Source of the DNA: Halolamina salifodinae
GTDB lineage: Archaea; Halobacteriota; Halobacteria; Halobacteriales; Haloferacaceae
Assembly (NCBI RefSeq): GCF_017874235.1
Contig: NZ_JAGGLC010000001.1
Coordinates: 620,001-684,000 of the forward strand
Length of the DNA stretch: 64,000 nt
Direction of reading: 5' to 3'
Shown here: one piece after another, positions 25,262 through 34,870 of the stretch
How the letters are laid out: each line of letters starts with the position of its first letter
How positions within the stretch are numbered: the first letter of the stretch is position 1
The notes under the pieces: model-generated
Database searches by the model: none
Told to the model about the DNA's origin: nothing
Seen by the model: the letters and a program-made list of their open reading frames with translations, nothing else
Translations under genes and position numbers: made by a program

Positions 25262-26896
25262 TTACTGGTAGCGCCCGCGACCGCGGATCTCGGCGAGACG
25301 TTCGAGCACCGTCTCCTCGCCCGTCTCCGCGTAGCCGGCCTCGAACGCCCGGCAGAGCGGTTCCGGGTCGGTGGCCGTCCCCTCGACCGACCCCTCGAAC
25401 ACGTGGAGGTCCATCGCGTGGTCCTCCGGGTGCCCCGAGTGGTAGCCCAGGCCGAAGTCGATCAGGAACAGGCGGTCACCGACGCGGACGTTCTGGGTTG
25501 TCGGGTCGCCGTGGACCAGTTCCTCACTGTGGAGGCGCGCGAGCAGGTCGCCAAGCTCCCGGGCTCGGTCGACCGTGAGCGCCTCGGAGAGGTCGGCGTC
25601 GCCGACGTGCTGGAGCCGAAGGGTGGCTTCGGGCACGTCGATGTCGTGGACCAGCGGCGTCGGCACGCCCGCTTTTCGCGCCTCGTTCAGCAGGCGCGCC
25701 TCCAGCACCGTCCGATCCCGACGAAGATTCGCGTCGAGTTCCGGATGGCGATAGCCCTTGGGAATCCGGCGCTTGACCACCTCGTCGTCCTGCAGGTCGA
25801 CGACGGCTTCGGCGCCGCGGCGGGGGTCGCTGAGGCCGGCCGCCGAGACGCCGTGGCCGACGGCAACGGACTCGTTCTCGCGCCAGGACACCGGCACCTC
25901 GTCGGGCCGGAAGTTCGGGTCGATGGCGCTGTCCGCGATGGGGACGGTGTCGCCAGCCCGGGCCATCTCGGCGCCCAGCACGGCGATCATCCCCGCGTTG
26001 TCCCGCAGGAAGCGTGCCTCGGGTGCGTAGAACGCCGCGCCGCGCTGTTCACACATCTTCTCCAACATCTCCCGCAGGCGGGCGTTCTGCCCGACGCCGC
26101 CGCCGAGGACGAGTTCGTCGCTCCCGGTCAGGGAGAGCGCGCGCTCGCTGACCTCGGTCAGCATCGCGAAGATCTGCTCCTGCAGCGAGAAACAGACGTC
26201 CTCGACGGGCGTTCCGTCGTCGGAGCGGTGCTCCGACGGGCCCCCACTCGCTTCGCTCGTGGAAACGTCGTCGACGGCCTGCTTGGCGGCGCTCATCAGC
26301 CCCGAGAAGGAGAAGTCCATCCCCTTCACCACGTAGGGGAGGTCGACGTACTCGCCGTCTTTCGCGGCCGCCTCGACTTTCGGGCCGCCTGGGTGGCTCC
26401 AGCCGAGATGGCGGGTGAACTTGTCGATGGCGTTGCCGACCCCGGTGTCCATCGTCTCGCCCAGCACGCGGTAGCGGCCGTCGTGGAACCCCAGCAGGTG
26501 GGCGTTGGCGCCGGAGGCGTTGAGACAGACCGGCGAGTCGAACTCGGCTTCGTGGCGCCCGATTTCGAGGTGGGCGACCATGTGGTTCACCCCGACGAGG
26601 GGAACGTCGAGCGTGCCGGCGAGCGCCCGCGCGGCGGTGCCGGCGACGCGCAGGCAGGGGCCCAGTCCCGGGCCCTTCGAGAACGCGACGGCGTCGATGT
26701 CGCCGTCGGCGTGAGAAACTGCGGTCTCGACGACGCGTGGGATCGCCTCGCCCATGTGCTCGGCCGCCTCGCGCGGGTGAATGCCGCCGCTCTCCGGTTC
26801 GTAGGCGTCAGACTCGATGAAGGTCTCGTCGGTCTCGGTGTCGTGGACGGCGGCACTCGCACACCACGCCGTCCCTTCGACCCCGAGAACGCGCAT
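25262..26896 (-). CDS. Bifunctional tRNA threonylcarbamoyladenosine synthase Kae1 / kinase Bud32
   Basis: The fusion (544 residues) joins the KEOPS subunits Kae1, which makes t6A37 in ANN-decoding tRNAs, and Bud32, the regulatory atypical kinase. Kae1 spans about residues 1-325 with VNHMVAHLEIGR (metal histidines) and the SGAN motif. After a linker, Bud32 shows HGDPTTQNV and IDFGLGYHS. The length is normal for the euryarchaeal fusion. It lies 6 bp after rps24e, so the two are co-transcribed. Confidence 0.95.
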   Translation of the reverse strand: MRVLGVEGTAWCASAAVHDTETDETFIESDAYEPESGGIHPREAAEHMGEAIPRVVETAVSHADGDIDAVAFSKGPGLGPCLRVAGTAARALAGTLDVPLVGVNHMVAHLEIGRHEAEFDSPVCLNASGANAHLLGFHDGRYRVLGETMDTGVGNAIDKFTRHLGWSHPGGPKVEAAAKDGEYVDLPYVVKGMDFSFSGLMSAAKQAVDDVSTSEASGGPSEHRSDDGTPVEDVCFSLQEQIFAMLTEVSERALSLTGSDELVLGGGVGQNARLREMLEKMCEQRGAAFYAPEARFLRDNAGMIAVLGAEMARAGDTVPIADSAIDPNFRPDEVPVSWRENESVAVGHGVSAAGLSDPRRGAEAVVDLQDDEVVKRRIPKGYRHPELDANLRRDRTVLEARLLNEARKAGVPTPLVHDIDVPEATLRLQHVGDADLSEALTVDRARELGDLLARLHSEELVHGDPTTQNVRVGDRLFLIDFGLGYHSGHPEDHAMDLHVFEGSVEGTATDPEPLCRAFEAGYAETGEETVLERLAEIRGRGRYQ

Positions 26897-26902
26897 CCGG
26901 CG

Positions 26903-27226
26903 TTACTCGGCGTCCGCGGCCGCTTCCTCGGCCTCGCCCTCGGTGTCAGGCTCGATCTTGTTTCGGCTCAGCATGTGTTCCTGCTCGACGTCGCGTGCGT
27001 CGTCGGCCGACTCGTACACTTTCGCGTCGCCGACGGTTTTGCGCATGCCGAACTTGGTGTCGAGCTTTCGGACGACAACCTCGTCGGAGCCCTTGTCCAG
27101 CTTCGCGGCGAGGCTGTCACGGACCTGCAGGCGCGAGGGCGTGGCGTCCTCGTGGGTCAGCTCGAAGCGAACGTCGGTACGGTGCAACATCGGGTTCTCG
27201 TCCTCGTCGATGATCTCGATCTCCAT
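26903..27226 (-). CDS. rps24e: 30S ribosomal protein S24e
   Basis: The protein has 107 residues. The signature MEIEIIDEDENPMLHRTDVRFEL and VRKLDTKFGMRKTVGDAKVYES is that of S24e. An acidic, Ala-rich extension ends the protein. The usual next gene, S27ae, is absent: Kae1-Bud32 follows directly. A 500-bp spacer containing a dispersed repeat separates it from the upstream cluster. Confidence 0.95.
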   Translation of the reverse strand: MEIEIIDEDENPMLHRTDVRFELTHEDATPSRLQVRDSLAAKLDKGSDEVVVRKLDTKFGMRKTVGDAKVYESADDARDVEQEHMLSRNKIEPDTEGEAEEAAADAE

Positions 27227-27356
27227 GGTCAGTTGCCCGAAGATGCGCCGGAAAACGGCAAAAGGATTTCGAAGGGCTACTGTCGGTCTGTGTAGTGGTC
27301 GATCTGGGTGGGTGGGTGTTGTATTGACGATCGCTCAGGTAGGAGTGACAGCGACC

Positions 27357-27652
27357 GCAACAGCAGCGCTATCGTTGGCAAATTGTGACCGCAGAGCGCC
27401 GGACCCGAGGTCCGTCGCAGTCCCGAATCCCCACCCCTCCCCCCGCCGGCGCCGACCATCGGCGCCCGCGAGGCGTCCACCGCAACTGTACCGCGGCCGG
27501 CGGTGGCGCGCGACGTGAGCGCGTCGGCGCGAACGAGCGCGCGAGGGACGAGCGAGGGTTAAGCCCGAGCGAGTCGGCTGGGGAGGCCTGAGGCCGCGGG
27601 GCGGTCAGCGGTGCGGTACAAGTGGCCAACGATAAAGCTGCTGTTGCGGAAG
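27357..27652 (+). repeat. Dispersed repeat, copy B
   Basis: It shares with copy C a lead-in (cgttggcaaattgtgaccgcagag) and with copies A and C the blocks cgcgaggcgtccaccg, gaacgagcgcgcgagg and ggggaggc...gcggtcagcggtgcgg. Hairpins at the same positions have other stems (ggacc/ggtcc and gcgccga/tcggcgc). Together with flanking DNA it fills the stretch between rps24e and the dephospho-CoA kinase gene (27227-27727), in which I see no gene. Confidence 0.8.
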
Positions 27653-27727
27653 CCGTCGCCGTACCAGTAGGCGAACCTCAAGCCACCACCGACAATCCAC
27701 ACCACAGAAACCACACAAAATCAGCCC

Positions 27728-28258
27728 TCAAACACCCAGAGTCGCCAACGCCGCATCCGCGTCGCCGTCGAACCGCACCAGCAGATCCCGGATCTCCGCC
27801 CGCGAGGACTCAGTAACCTCGATCAGCACCATCCCCTCGCCCGGTTGCCCGTACACCACACTCCCACCGAGCGGCGTGGCGAGCACGGCCGGCAGGGTCG
27901 CCAGGTCCTCCTCACCTTCGACGACGAGCAGCGTGTCCGCCTCGGCGTCGATGGCGTCACGGAGCGCGATCAGGAGGTCCCGAGAGAGCTCCGATGGCTC
28001 GTTGACCAACTCGATCCGGCGCTCACCCGCGCCCTCGAGACCCTCGCGGACCTCCTCGGGAATCGCGTCGCGCTCGGTCAGGCCGTCGACGACCGAGACG
28101 TGCGGCTCGTGGCCCGCCTCCCGGAGGTGGTAGGTCACCATGTCGCCGACCGCGACGATGGGTTCGTCGGCGTCGGCAAGCAGGTCGTCGATATCCGTAT
28201 AGAGCGGCCCGAAGGGCTCCTTGAACGCCTCGCGGAGCGCCGGCGGCAGCGTAAGCAC
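27728..28258 (-). CDS. GTP-dependent dephospho-CoA kinase (DUF359)
   Basis: The protein has 176 residues and matches the archaeal DUF359 kinase that completes coenzyme A synthesis with GTP. Visible parts are IVAVGDMVTYHLREAG, VSVVDGLTERD and the GTP/Mg-site stretch LVVEGEEDLATLPAVLATPLG. Its start codon is 1 bp from the stop of spt4, so the gene belongs to the spt4-rpoE operon. Confidence 0.9.
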   Translation of the reverse strand: MLTLPPALREAFKEPFGPLYTDIDDLLADADEPIVAVGDMVTYHLREAGHEPHVSVVDGLTERDAIPEEVREGLEGAGERRIELVNEPSELSRDLLIALRDAIDAEADTLLVVEGEEDLATLPAVLATPLGGSVVYGQPGEGMVLIEVTESSRAEIRDLLVRFDGDADAALATLGV

Positions 28259-28259
28259 C

Positions 28260-28457
28260 TTACCGGACCTTCAGCGCGTAGCTCCCCGGTTCGGTGACTT
28301 CCATCTCGTCGGCCACGTCGCTCTCCTCCGGGTGGTTGATGATCACGTAGCCCGCCCAGTCCTCGGTCAGACTGGAGGAGCCACAGTAGTCACAGCTCTG
28401 GCTGTCGGGCTCGTTGACGTAGTGGCACTCCCGACACGCCAGTCGTGGGTCCGCCAT
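28260..28457 (-). CDS. spt4: Transcription elongation factor Spt4 (RNA polymerase subunit E'')
   Basis: The 65-residue zinc protein has CxxC pairs CRECHYV and CDYCGSSSL, followed by WAGYVIINHPEESDVA, as in archaeal Spt4. It pairs with Spt5 to promote processive transcription. It directly abuts rpoE1 and the dephospho-CoA kinase gene. Confidence 0.93.
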   Translation of the reverse strand: MADPRLACRECHYVNEPDSQSCDYCGSSSLTEDWAGYVIINHPEESDVADEMEVTEPGSYALKVR

Positions 28458-29021
28458 CTACGCCTCCTCCTGTCGGTCCTCGTACTCCTCGGCGAGCCAC
28501 TCGTGCTTGCCGAGCCCCGGCTGTTTGGCCGTGAGACCGATCTTGGAGTCCCGGGGGTTGCGTTCGTCGATGCTCTTGGTGACGATGCGGACGCGCACCG
28601 CGTCGTCGACGCCGAGGGTCTTGTTCGACTCCCCGGAAGCCAGCTGCTGGTTCTCGCCGTCGTAGGCGAGATACTCGTCGGAGATCTGGGAGACGTGAAG
28701 CAGGCCGTCGATGGGGCCGATCCCGACGAAGGCGCCGAACTCGACCACTTCGACGACCGTGCCGTCGACGACCTCCTGCATGTCCGGGTCGTAGGTGATG
28801 GCGTCGAACTCCGCCTCGTAGTAGACGCCCGGTCGGTTCGGCAGCACGGCGCCCTCGCCGATGTCGTGGACTTCGACGACGCTCACGACGCTGCCCACGT
28901 CCTCGTCCATCCGTCCCTCGAGTTTGTCCTGCAGCAGGGCTTGCACCCGCTGTTCTGTCACGTCGGCCAGGTTCCGCGGCGGCACCTCGACCGTGTCCTT
29001 GAGTCGTACCCGTTTGTACAT
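28458..29021 (-). CDS. rpoE1: DNA-directed RNA polymerase subunit E' (Rpb7-like)
   Basis: The protein has 187 residues with an N-terminal tip domain (MYKRVRLKDTVEVPPRNL) and an S1 RNA-binding domain (GTVVEVVEFGAFVGIGPIDGLLHVSQISDEYL, read in pieces). It forms the RNA polymerase stalk with RpoF. It is in one operon with the PIN and aIF2-gamma genes upstream and spt4 downstream. Confidence 0.94.
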   Translation of the reverse strand: MYKRVRLKDTVEVPPRNLADVTEQRVQALLQDKLEGRMDEDVGSVVSVVEVHDIGEGAVLPNRPGVYYEAEFDAITYDPDMQEVVDGTVVEVVEFGAFVGIGPIDGLLHVSQISDEYLAYDGENQQLASGESNKTLGVDDAVRVRIVTKSIDERNPRDSKIGLTAKQPGLGKHEWLAEEYEDRQEEA

Positions 29022-29022
29022 G

Positions 29023-29409
29023 CTAGGTTTCAGTTATCGCCAGTGTGTTCCGCCCCCTTAAACCGATTACGTCAACGCCCGCGTCGAGCAGGCGGTCACG
29101 CAGCGGGCGATCGTTCGTTACCGCGTACACCTCGCCGTTGGCCGCCTCGGCGGCGGCGACGACGGCGTCGTCGGCGTACGGTTCGTCCGTTTCCACGACG
29201 GTACAGCGCTCGGCCAGATCGCGGCCGACTGCGGCGGCGGTGCCCTCCTGCCCGTTGCCCTCGCGGAGTTTCTCCAACTCCGCGATCACGGCAGCGGGCG
29301 TGACGGCCTCGTACGACCCGAGCAGCCGGTCGAGTTCGTCGAACACGCGCACGTCGAGTTCGACCGGCATCATCAGGGCGTTGGTGTCGAGCACCGCCGT
29401 CGCGCTCAT
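29023..29409 (-). CDS. PIN-domain RNase-like protein (Fcf1/Utp23-like)
   Basis: The protein has 128 residues. The opening [16 protein letters not shown] holds the first Asp, [13 protein letters not shown] the middle acidic pair and [11 protein letters not shown] the last Asp of a PIN nuclease. Genes of this type sit between aIF2-gamma and rpoE in many euryarchaea, which fits a role in rRNA processing. It overlaps the end of aIF2-gamma by four bases. Confidence 0.85.
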   Translation of the reverse strand: MSATAVLDTNALMMPVELDVRVFDELDRLLGSYEAVTPAAVIAELEKLREGNGQEGTAAAVGRDLAERCTVVETDEPYADDAVVAAAEAANGEVYAVTNDRPLRDRLLDAGVDVIGLRGRNTLAITET

Positions 29410-30641
29410 TCCGTCAGGGTGCCGATGCCGATGAGTCGCCAGCGGGCGCCCACGCGGCGGTTGATCGCGATCTTGGCCCCGGGATCCGCACAGACGGGGC
29501 GTTTGAGCGACACCTCACACTCGCCGGTTCGGGCGCTGGTGACGGCGCCGACGGTCGTCGCCGTGCCGACGGTGAGCATCAGCGGCTCACCCGTCGAGAT
29601 CTCCTCGACCTCGTCGTTCTCTCCGACGACGCGGTCGAGTAGCTCCACGTCCATCTCGAACTCCTCGAGCGTCGGCGGCAGCGTGCCGGGTTCGCCGGCG
29701 ACCTGCCCCGCGAGCGCGTCACCCTTCGTGTAGGACGGGTCCAGCCCCGTCCCCGCGCCGAGCAGGCCGCCCGGGGTCGCCTCCGAGATGGGGCTTCCGC
29801 CGGCCTGGATCGAGCGCACGGTGGTCGTCATGGGCTGCCACTCGCTCTGGCCACCCTCCTCGACCTCGCGGCCGGGGCGGAGTTCGACCTCGTCGTCCTC
29901 CGAGAGGGTGCCCTGGACGAGCGACCCGCCGACGACGCCACCGAGTAGGTCGTCGGCGGTCGTGCCGGGCTTGTTGATGTCGAAACTCCGGGCCACGAAC
30001 ATCCGGGAGTCGGCGGTCGGGTCCCGTTCGGGCGTGGGGATCTCCGCCTCCAGCGCGTCGATCAGCAGGTCGATGTTGACCTCCTGCTGGGCGCTGATGG
30101 GGACGACGGGGGCGTCCTCGGCCACCGTTCCCTCGACGAACTCCTGGATCTGCTCGTAGTTGTCTACCGCCCGCTCCTTGTCGACGAGGTCGACCTTGTT
30201 CTGGGCGATGACGACGTTCTCGATGCCGATGATGTCGAGCGCCATGAGGTGCTCCTCAGTCTGTGCCTGAGGCACGTCCTCGGTGGCACTGACGACCAGC
30301 ACCGCGCCGTCCATGATCGCCGCGCCCGAGAGCATCGTCGCCATCAGCGTCTCGTGGCCCGGCGCGTCGACGAACGACACGTCGCGGACGACTTCAGTGT
30401 CTACGTCGTGCTCGTCGCACCGTTCGTCGACGGTGTAGCAGTCGGGGGACTCCTCCTCTGGACACCGACGCAGCGTCGCGTCGGCGTAGCCAAGGCGGAT
30501 GGAGATCCCGCGTTTCATCTCCTCGCTGTGCTTGTCGGTCCACGAACCGCTCAATGCCTGCACGAGCGTCGTTTTCCCGTGGTCGACGTGGCCGACCAGT
30601 CCGATGTTCACCTCCGGTTGTGTTGGGTTCTCCGTCACCAT
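29406..30641 (-). CDS. eif2g: Translation initiation factor aIF2, gamma subunit
   Basis: The 411-residue GTPase starts [25 protein letters not shown] (P-loop G1). The G3 motif is DAPGHE and the G4 motif is NKVD. A zinc knuckle follows G2 (CPEEE...CYTVDERC). The C-terminal domains II and III are complete ([18 protein letters not shown]). It delivers initiator tRNA to the small subunit. It is the first gene of the six-gene operon that ends with the dephospho-CoA kinase. Confidence 0.96.
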   Translation of the reverse strand: MVTENPTQPEVNIGLVGHVDHGKTTLVQALSGSWTDKHSEEMKRGISIRLGYADATLRRCPEEESPDCYTVDERCDEHDVDTEVVRDVSFVDAPGHETLMATMLSGAAIMDGAVLVVSATEDVPQAQTEEHLMALDIIGIENVVIAQNKVDLVDKERAVDNYEQIQEFVEGTVAEDAPVVPISAQQEVNIDLLIDALEAEIPTPERDPTADSRMFVARSFDINKPGTTADDLLGGVVGGSLVQGTLSEDDEVELRPGREVEEGGQSEWQPMTTTVRSIQAGGSPISEATPGGLLGAGTGLDPSYTKGDALAGQVAGEPGTLPPTLEEFEMDVELLDRVVGENDEVEEISTGEPLMLTVGTATTVGAVTSARTGECEVSLKRPVCADPGAKIAINRRVGARWRLIGIGTLTE

Positions 30642-30644
30642 ATG

Positions 30645-30651
30645 ACCTCCT
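30645..30651 (-). promoter_or_regulatory. Strong Shine-Dalgarno for aIF2-gamma
   Basis: The minus strand reads AGGAGGT three bases before ATG (AGGAGGTCATATG). This is a full anti-SD match and fixes the start codon against the much longer upstream open frame. Confidence 0.7.
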
Positions 30652-30770
30652 GAGAGGAATTCTACTCTAAATTCGCCCCGAGCGACTGATAAAGGTGCTG
30701 TTCTCCCCTCCTCAAGCCGCCCGCGTCCACGAGAGACGGCCTTTTGTCCGCCGGCCACCCACCCCGGGGC

Positions 30771-31751
30771 GTGGAGGTCGCGTTCGAACTCGCGCTGGCT
30801 GCCCACCTCGAGACGGCCACCGACTGGGTGCTCGCACGCCAACTCGGCGCCGCCGTCGACACCCCCGGCGCCCGCGTGATGGACATCGTCGGCGTCGTCC
30901 CCACCGAGGCAGTGAGCGACGCGTCGGCGGCGACCGGCGTCGACGACCGCGCCGCGATCACGAGCGAGACCATCCCGCCGCTGGCTATCGAGGGCGACGT
31001 CGGCGTCGGCGAGGCCGTCCCCGTCGCCGACGCGCTGGACTGCAGCCCCGAACACGCCGAGAGCGTCGCCGAGCGCGCCGCCGAAATCGGCTTCTTCGAG
31101 CGCGAACGCCGCGGCGGGCGCACGTACGTCCGCCAGACCACGCGCTACCCCGACTGGGCCGGGAAACTGGTCGGGGTCGAGAACAAACCCGACCTCGGCC
31201 GGCCGGGCGATCTCGACTTCCAGCTCCGGTTCGATGTCGCCCTCTCGCTGTTCGACGAACTCTGGCTGGCGACGGAGAGCTACGTCACCGGCGCGCACCT
31301 GAACCGCATCCCCGACGCAGTGGGGGTGTGGCGGTTCGACCCCGAGACGGGCGAGCGTGAAGTCGTCCGAGAGCCGTCGCCGCTGGCCGTCGACGAGCCG
31401 GGCGTCGAGATCAGCGCGGAGAAGCCCCTCCGGACCGACGTGGGCCTCGTGAGCGCCCACGCGAAGGCTCGCCAGCGCCGCCGGATCGCCGAGCGCGCGT
31501 GGGGGAAGGGCTGGCGCCCGACCGAGTACCCGGGCTGTGGGAACTGTACGGCGACCGAGGACGGAATCCCGCACTGCTCGTTCCACGAGCGCCTGATCGC
31601 GCCCGGTAGCGACTGCAGTACGGACTGTCCGGGCTACGAGACTGGAGAGAAACCGGACGTTGATCCCGAGGAACTCCGCGACGAGCGAACGCCGTGGGTT
31701 CGTGATCCGTCCGGCGTCGCCCGCGAGCAGGCCGGACTGGACCAGTTCTAG
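30771..31751 (+). CDS. DUF5787 family protein
   Basis: The GTG at [14 protein letters not shown] gives 326 residues; the longer frame would use TTG. The sequence [32 protein letters not shown] has an E-x-K pattern and may be a PD-(D/E)xK nuclease-like core. A cysteine cluster follows ([17 protein letters not shown], then CSTDCPGY), likely a metal site. Function is unknown. Divergent from aIF2-gamma. Confidence 0.75.
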   Translation: MEVAFELALAAHLETATDWVLARQLGAAVDTPGARVMDIVGVVPTEAVSDASAATGVDDRAAITSETIPPLAIEGDVGVGEAVPVADALDCSPEHAESVAERAAEIGFFERERRGGRTYVRQTTRYPDWAGKLVGVENKPDLGRPGDLDFQLRFDVALSLFDELWLATESYVTGAHLNRIPDAVGVWRFDPETGEREVVREPSPLAVDEPGVEISAEKPLRTDVGLVSAHAKARQRRRIAERAWGKGWRPTEYPGCGNCTATEDGIPHCSFHERLIAPGSDCSTDCPGYETGEKPDVDPEELRDERTPWVRDPSGVAREQAGLDQF

Positions 31752-31781
31752 CAGCCGGCGACCAGTTCTAGCGGCCAGCAG

Positions 31782-32606
31782 TCATAGGTCGTACACCTCG
31801 CCGTCGACGGCGAGTGGCTCCCCGAACGCCTCGTCGGCGGGGTAGTAGTGCGCGAGATGCACGAGTCGCGTCTCGTCGGCGTCGAGGTCCTCGCCCAGCC
31901 GAATCGCCCCCTGGCGGGTCATGTGCTTGGTGCCGAACGTCAGCGGCACGCCCTCGTCGTCGAAATCCGAGCCACCCATGGGGTGTTTCGGCGCCAGCGA
32001 CGCCGGGACGATGGCGTCGGCCAGCAGCAGGTCGGGGTCCCGGAGGGCGTCGCGGGACTCGTCGGGAATGTCGTAGCTCGTGTCTCCCGAGAGCGAGAGC
32101 TTCGCCCCGGTTTCGGGGTCCTCGACGGCCAGCCCGTAGCACGCCATCGGCGGGTGTTCGACCGGGACGAGGGTGAGTTCGAGGCCACAGACCTCGAACG
32201 TGGAGAACGGCTCCTGTCCGTGAATCTCGACGACGTCGAGGTAGTCGTAGCGCTCGCGGATGGAGTCGGCGACGCTCGCGCCGGTGAAGGGGTCGAGGGC
32301 GCTGGCGGCGTGGACCGGCAGGTCGTCGAGCAGGCGGTAGAAGTTCCCCAACCCGTCGAGATGGTCGAAGTGAACGTGGGTGATGACGGCGGCGTCCGGG
32401 AGCGCTGCGCCGGTCGCCTCAAACTGCGAGCGGAAGTCCGGCGAGGCGTCGATGAGCAGGCACTCGCAGGTGCGCTCGTTCTCGACGTGGACCGAGAACC
32501 GCGAGCGCTCGATGCCACGCTCACGAGCACGCTCGCAGGTGGCACAGTCACAGCCGACGGTGGGGGTGCCGGTGGTGTCGCCAGTCCCGAGGAGGGTGAC
32601 GCGCAT
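31782..32606 (-). CDS. MBL-fold phosphodiesterase (PhnP-like)
   Basis: The protein has 274 residues and starts MRVTLLGTGDTTGTPTVGCDCATC. The metallo-beta-lactamase motif is THVHFDHLDGL, with a later VEHPPMACYGL, SGDTSYD and a C-terminal LAHYY. The cysteine pair near the N-terminus (CDCATC) resembles PhnP, which hydrolyses phosphoribosyl cyclic phosphate. No phn cluster is nearby, so the substrate may differ. Confidence 0.82.
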   Translation of the reverse strand: MRVTLLGTGDTTGTPTVGCDCATCERARERGIERSRFSVHVENERTCECLLIDASPDFRSQFEATGAALPDAAVITHVHFDHLDGLGNFYRLLDDLPVHAASALDPFTGASVADSIRERYDYLDVVEIHGQEPFSTFEVCGLELTLVPVEHPPMACYGLAVEDPETGAKLSLSGDTSYDIPDESRDALRDPDLLLADAIVPASLAPKHPMGGSDFDDEGVPLTFGTKHMTRQGAIRLGEDLDADETRLVHLAHYYPADEAFGEPLAVDGEVYDL

Positions 32607-32632
32607 CAGTTCGGGAGCGGTGGGCCGAGGAC

Positions 32633-33490
32633 TTAGTGGTCCGGGTCCGCGGCCGCGTGCGAGAACACGAACTCCTTGAGCAGTTTCCCCGCCAGCGCGG
32701 CGGCCTGCCCGTCGTCGCGGTCGTTCACCTCGACGGCATCGAAGCCGATTGCGTGGGGCGCGACCTGCCGGACCACGTCGCGCATCTCCCGGGCCGAGAG
32801 CCCAAACGGCTCCATCGTCCCGGTTCCGGGCGCGACCGAAGGGTCGGCGCCGTCGATGTCGACCGAGAGGTACACGTCCTCGCCCGCGAGGTCGGGTTCC
32901 CAGTCGGCTACGTCCTCGGGAGCCACGACAGTCACGTCGTCCTGTTCGGCGCGTTCCCACTCCGCTTTGGATCCGGTCCGGGCGGCGAGGAGGACGACGC
33001 GGTCGGCGACGCCGTCCACGGCCGAGAGCGGGTCGTCCGCGGGGTCACCATCGAGTGCGCGTCGGACGACCGCGGCGTGACTCCACGGATTGCCGTCGTA
33101 CGCCTCCCGGAGGTCGAGGTGGGCGTCGAGGACGACCAGCGTGTCGGGGTCGGTCGCGCGGACGCCCGCGGCAGTGACGGTGTGCTCGCCGCCGAGGAGG
33201 AGCGGGAGCACGTCGTCGCGGTGGAGATCGGCGAGGCTGCCGCCGAGGTAGTCGAGGTAGTCGGTGGCGTCGTCCCACGCCCGCACGTCGCCGGCGTCGT
33301 GGACGCCACACTTCGAGAAGTGGTGGTCGGTGCGGCGGTCGTAGTCGTCGTAGGACTGCGAGAACCGCCGGATCCGTTCCGGGCCGAACCGGGCTCCCGG
33401 CTGAAACGTCGTCGACACGTCGAGCGGGGCACCGAGGACTGCGTAGTCGGCGTCCTCACGGTCGGCGACGGCGCCGGGGAACCCCATCAC
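32633..33490 (-). CDS. speB: Agmatinase-family ureohydrolase
   Basis: The protein has 285 residues. The manganese motifs are [19 protein letters not shown] and [22 protein letters not shown]. The enzyme hydrolyses a guanidino group and releases urea. Its ATG overlaps the stop of aIF5A by four bases. In halophilic archaea, aIF5A hypusination has been reported to need an agmatinase-like enzyme, because the modification starts with agmatine. The coupling here fits that scheme. Confidence 0.9.
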   Translation of the reverse strand: MMGFPGAVADREDADYAVLGAPLDVSTTFQPGARFGPERIRRFSQSYDDYDRRTDHHFSKCGVHDAGDVRAWDDATDYLDYLGGSLADLHRDDVLPLLLGGEHTVTAAGVRATDPDTLVVLDAHLDLREAYDGNPWSHAAVVRRALDGDPADDPLSAVDGVADRVVLLAARTGSKAEWERAEQDDVTVVAPEDVADWEPDLAGEDVYLSVDIDGADPSVAPGTGTMEPFGLSAREMRDVVRQVAPHAIGFDAVEVNDRDDGQAAALAGKLLKEFVFSHAAADPDH

Positions 33491-33861
33491 ACGATCTTCC
33501 GCTGACCCTCGTACTCGAGGTACTCGATCTCGTCGTCCGGCTGCAGGTCCTCGTCCTCCGGCACGCGCATCGTGAAGGTCTCGAACGTCTCGAGGTCCAT
33601 GATCTGCGCGTCGTTGTCCTCGACGGAGACGACCTGCCCGCCCTTCCGCTCGACAATCGGGACCCAGACCTTCGCGTCGACCGGCTGGGAGAGGCTTCGC
33701 TTTTTCCCGTCGAACACGCCCTCGCCCTCGATGCGGGCCTTCGCGCTGCCGTGTTTCCCGGGCTTGGCGGTGCTGTAGTGGTTGATCTCGCAGGGGGTTT
33801 CCTCCATCATCACGTAGCTCCCCTCCTGCAGTTCACGCACCTGCTTCTGCTCTTTCGCCAT
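33487..33861 (-). CDS. eif5a: Translation factor aIF5A
   Basis: The 124-residue protein starts [15 protein letters not shown]; the frame extends upstream but not usefully. The modified lysine lies in KPGKHGSAK. The C-terminal OB fold follows ([20 protein letters not shown]). It relieves ribosome stalling and requires deoxyhypusine-type modification. A TATA-like cctcttg region lies about 30 nt upstream. It is translationally coupled to the agmatinase gene. Confidence 0.95.
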   Translation of the reverse strand: MAKEQKQVRELQEGSYVMMEETPCEINHYSTAKPGKHGSAKARIEGEGVFDGKKRSLSQPVDAKVWVPIVERKGGQVVSVEDNDAQIMDLETFETFTMRVPEDEDLQPDDEIEYLEYEGQRKIV

Positions 33862-33951
33862 AGGGACGAATTCCCGGGTGAGCGGTATAAACCTCTTGGA
33901 ACGGCGCGAGAGCCCCACGCCAGCGCGGATTCGGTTCGGGGCGAGAACGGG

Positions 33952-34494
33952 CTACTCCAGCGAGACCGACCGGTCGTGGAGGTCGCGGAACCGCGCGAGC
34001 GTCGTCTCGGAGACGACGCTGTCGACGATGCCGGTGACGTGTCGGAGCTTCCGCTCCCGAGTGCGGCCGGTCAGATGGGAGAGCAGGCGGTAGAGGTTCT
34101 CCTCCTCGGCGTACATCAGCATCGTCCCGAGGCCGTCGACGACGACCCAGCCGGAGCCGTCGGCGAGGTAGCGCTCCCCGCGGGCGAACTGCATGCTGAT
34201 CCCCGTCAGGTCCGAGGGCGACACGCGGTCGGCGGTCCAGCACGGGCCGTCGTAGTGCAGCGGCGACGCCGAGACGGGGACGATGCCCACGTTCGACGGG
34301 TCGCCGCCGGCCTCCCGGACGGCCGCCTCGACGGTTTTCGGCGCCCCGACCGTCACGACGAGCAGGTTCTCGTAGGCGCGTTGAGGGAGGTGTTCGATGG
34401 GCGAGTCCTGCCCGCCGAGTTTGGCCAGCGCCGCCTCACCGGGAGCGAGGTCGAGCGGACAGTTCTCCGGGGGGCTGAACTCGCTACTCGCCAT
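33952..34494 (-). CDS. KaiC/DUF7504-like protein
   Basis: The protein has 180 residues. The fold resembles a degenerate RecA/KaiC domain: LLVVTVGAPKTVEAAVREAG in place of the P-loop strand, GWVVVDGLGTMLMYAEEENLYRLLSHL in place of the Walker B region. No canonical Walker A is present, so ATP binding is doubtful. The start is inside the end of the membrane gene next to it (11-bp overlap). DUF7504 proteins often accompany signalling genes in Halobacteria. Confidence 0.7.
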   Translation of the reverse strand: MASSEFSPPENCPLDLAPGEAALAKLGGQDSPIEHLPQRAYENLLVVTVGAPKTVEAAVREAGGDPSNVGIVPVSASPLHYDGPCWTADRVSPSDLTGISMQFARGERYLADGSGWVVVDGLGTMLMYAEEENLYRLLSHLTGRTRERKLRHVTGIVDSVVSETTLARFRDLHDRSVSLE

Positions 34495-34870
34495 CCTCGC
34501 CCTCCGTGGTGGCGCCGAATCCGCCCTCGATGCCGTCAGTGTCCGCGGCCTCCGCGAATCCCGGCGACGCGCCGGGCGTGGCGTCGTCGGCATCGAACCC
34601 GCCCGAATCGATCCGGATGAACTCCCGGGCGAACAGCCAGGCCGCACCGGCGAAACACAGCGCGGAGAGCAGGTAGACCCCCTCCGCGGGCGTGACCATC
34701 CCGAGACCTTCCTCGACGAGCGATCCCGCGGAGAACACGAGCAACGACGCCGCGAGCATGGCGACGGCTTCGGTGTACAGCAGCGTCCGGGCGTAGGCGA
34801 CGACCGGGTAGAGCACCGCCAGCGAGACGGCGACGAGGACGACGGTCTGGGCGATGAGGATGTGGCTCAT
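34484..34870 (-). CDS. Small membrane protein of the DUF7504 operon
   Basis: The ATG (MSHILIAQTVV) gives 128 residues with three membrane helices in the first 85. An acidic, Gly-rich tail follows (DADDATPGASPG...). It overlaps both neighbours and is the middle gene of a three-gene operon. Confidence 0.7.
   Translation of the reverse strand: MSHILIAQTVVLVAVSLAVLYPVVAYARTLLYTEAVAMLAASLLVFSAGSLVEEGLGMVTPAEGVYLLSALCFAGAAWLFAREFIRIDSGGFDADDATPGASPGFAEAADTDGIEGGFGATTEGEDGE

Noticed and set aside
25247..27295. 682-codon frame opposite Kae1-Bud32 and S24e
   Set aside because: Shadow of high-GC coding DNA; the opposite strand has unmistakable conserved families.
29406..31586. Very long minus-strand frame that would extend aIF2-gamma by more than 300 residues
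   Set aside because: The extension is antisense to the DUF5787 gene; a strong Shine-Dalgarno fixes the start at 30641.
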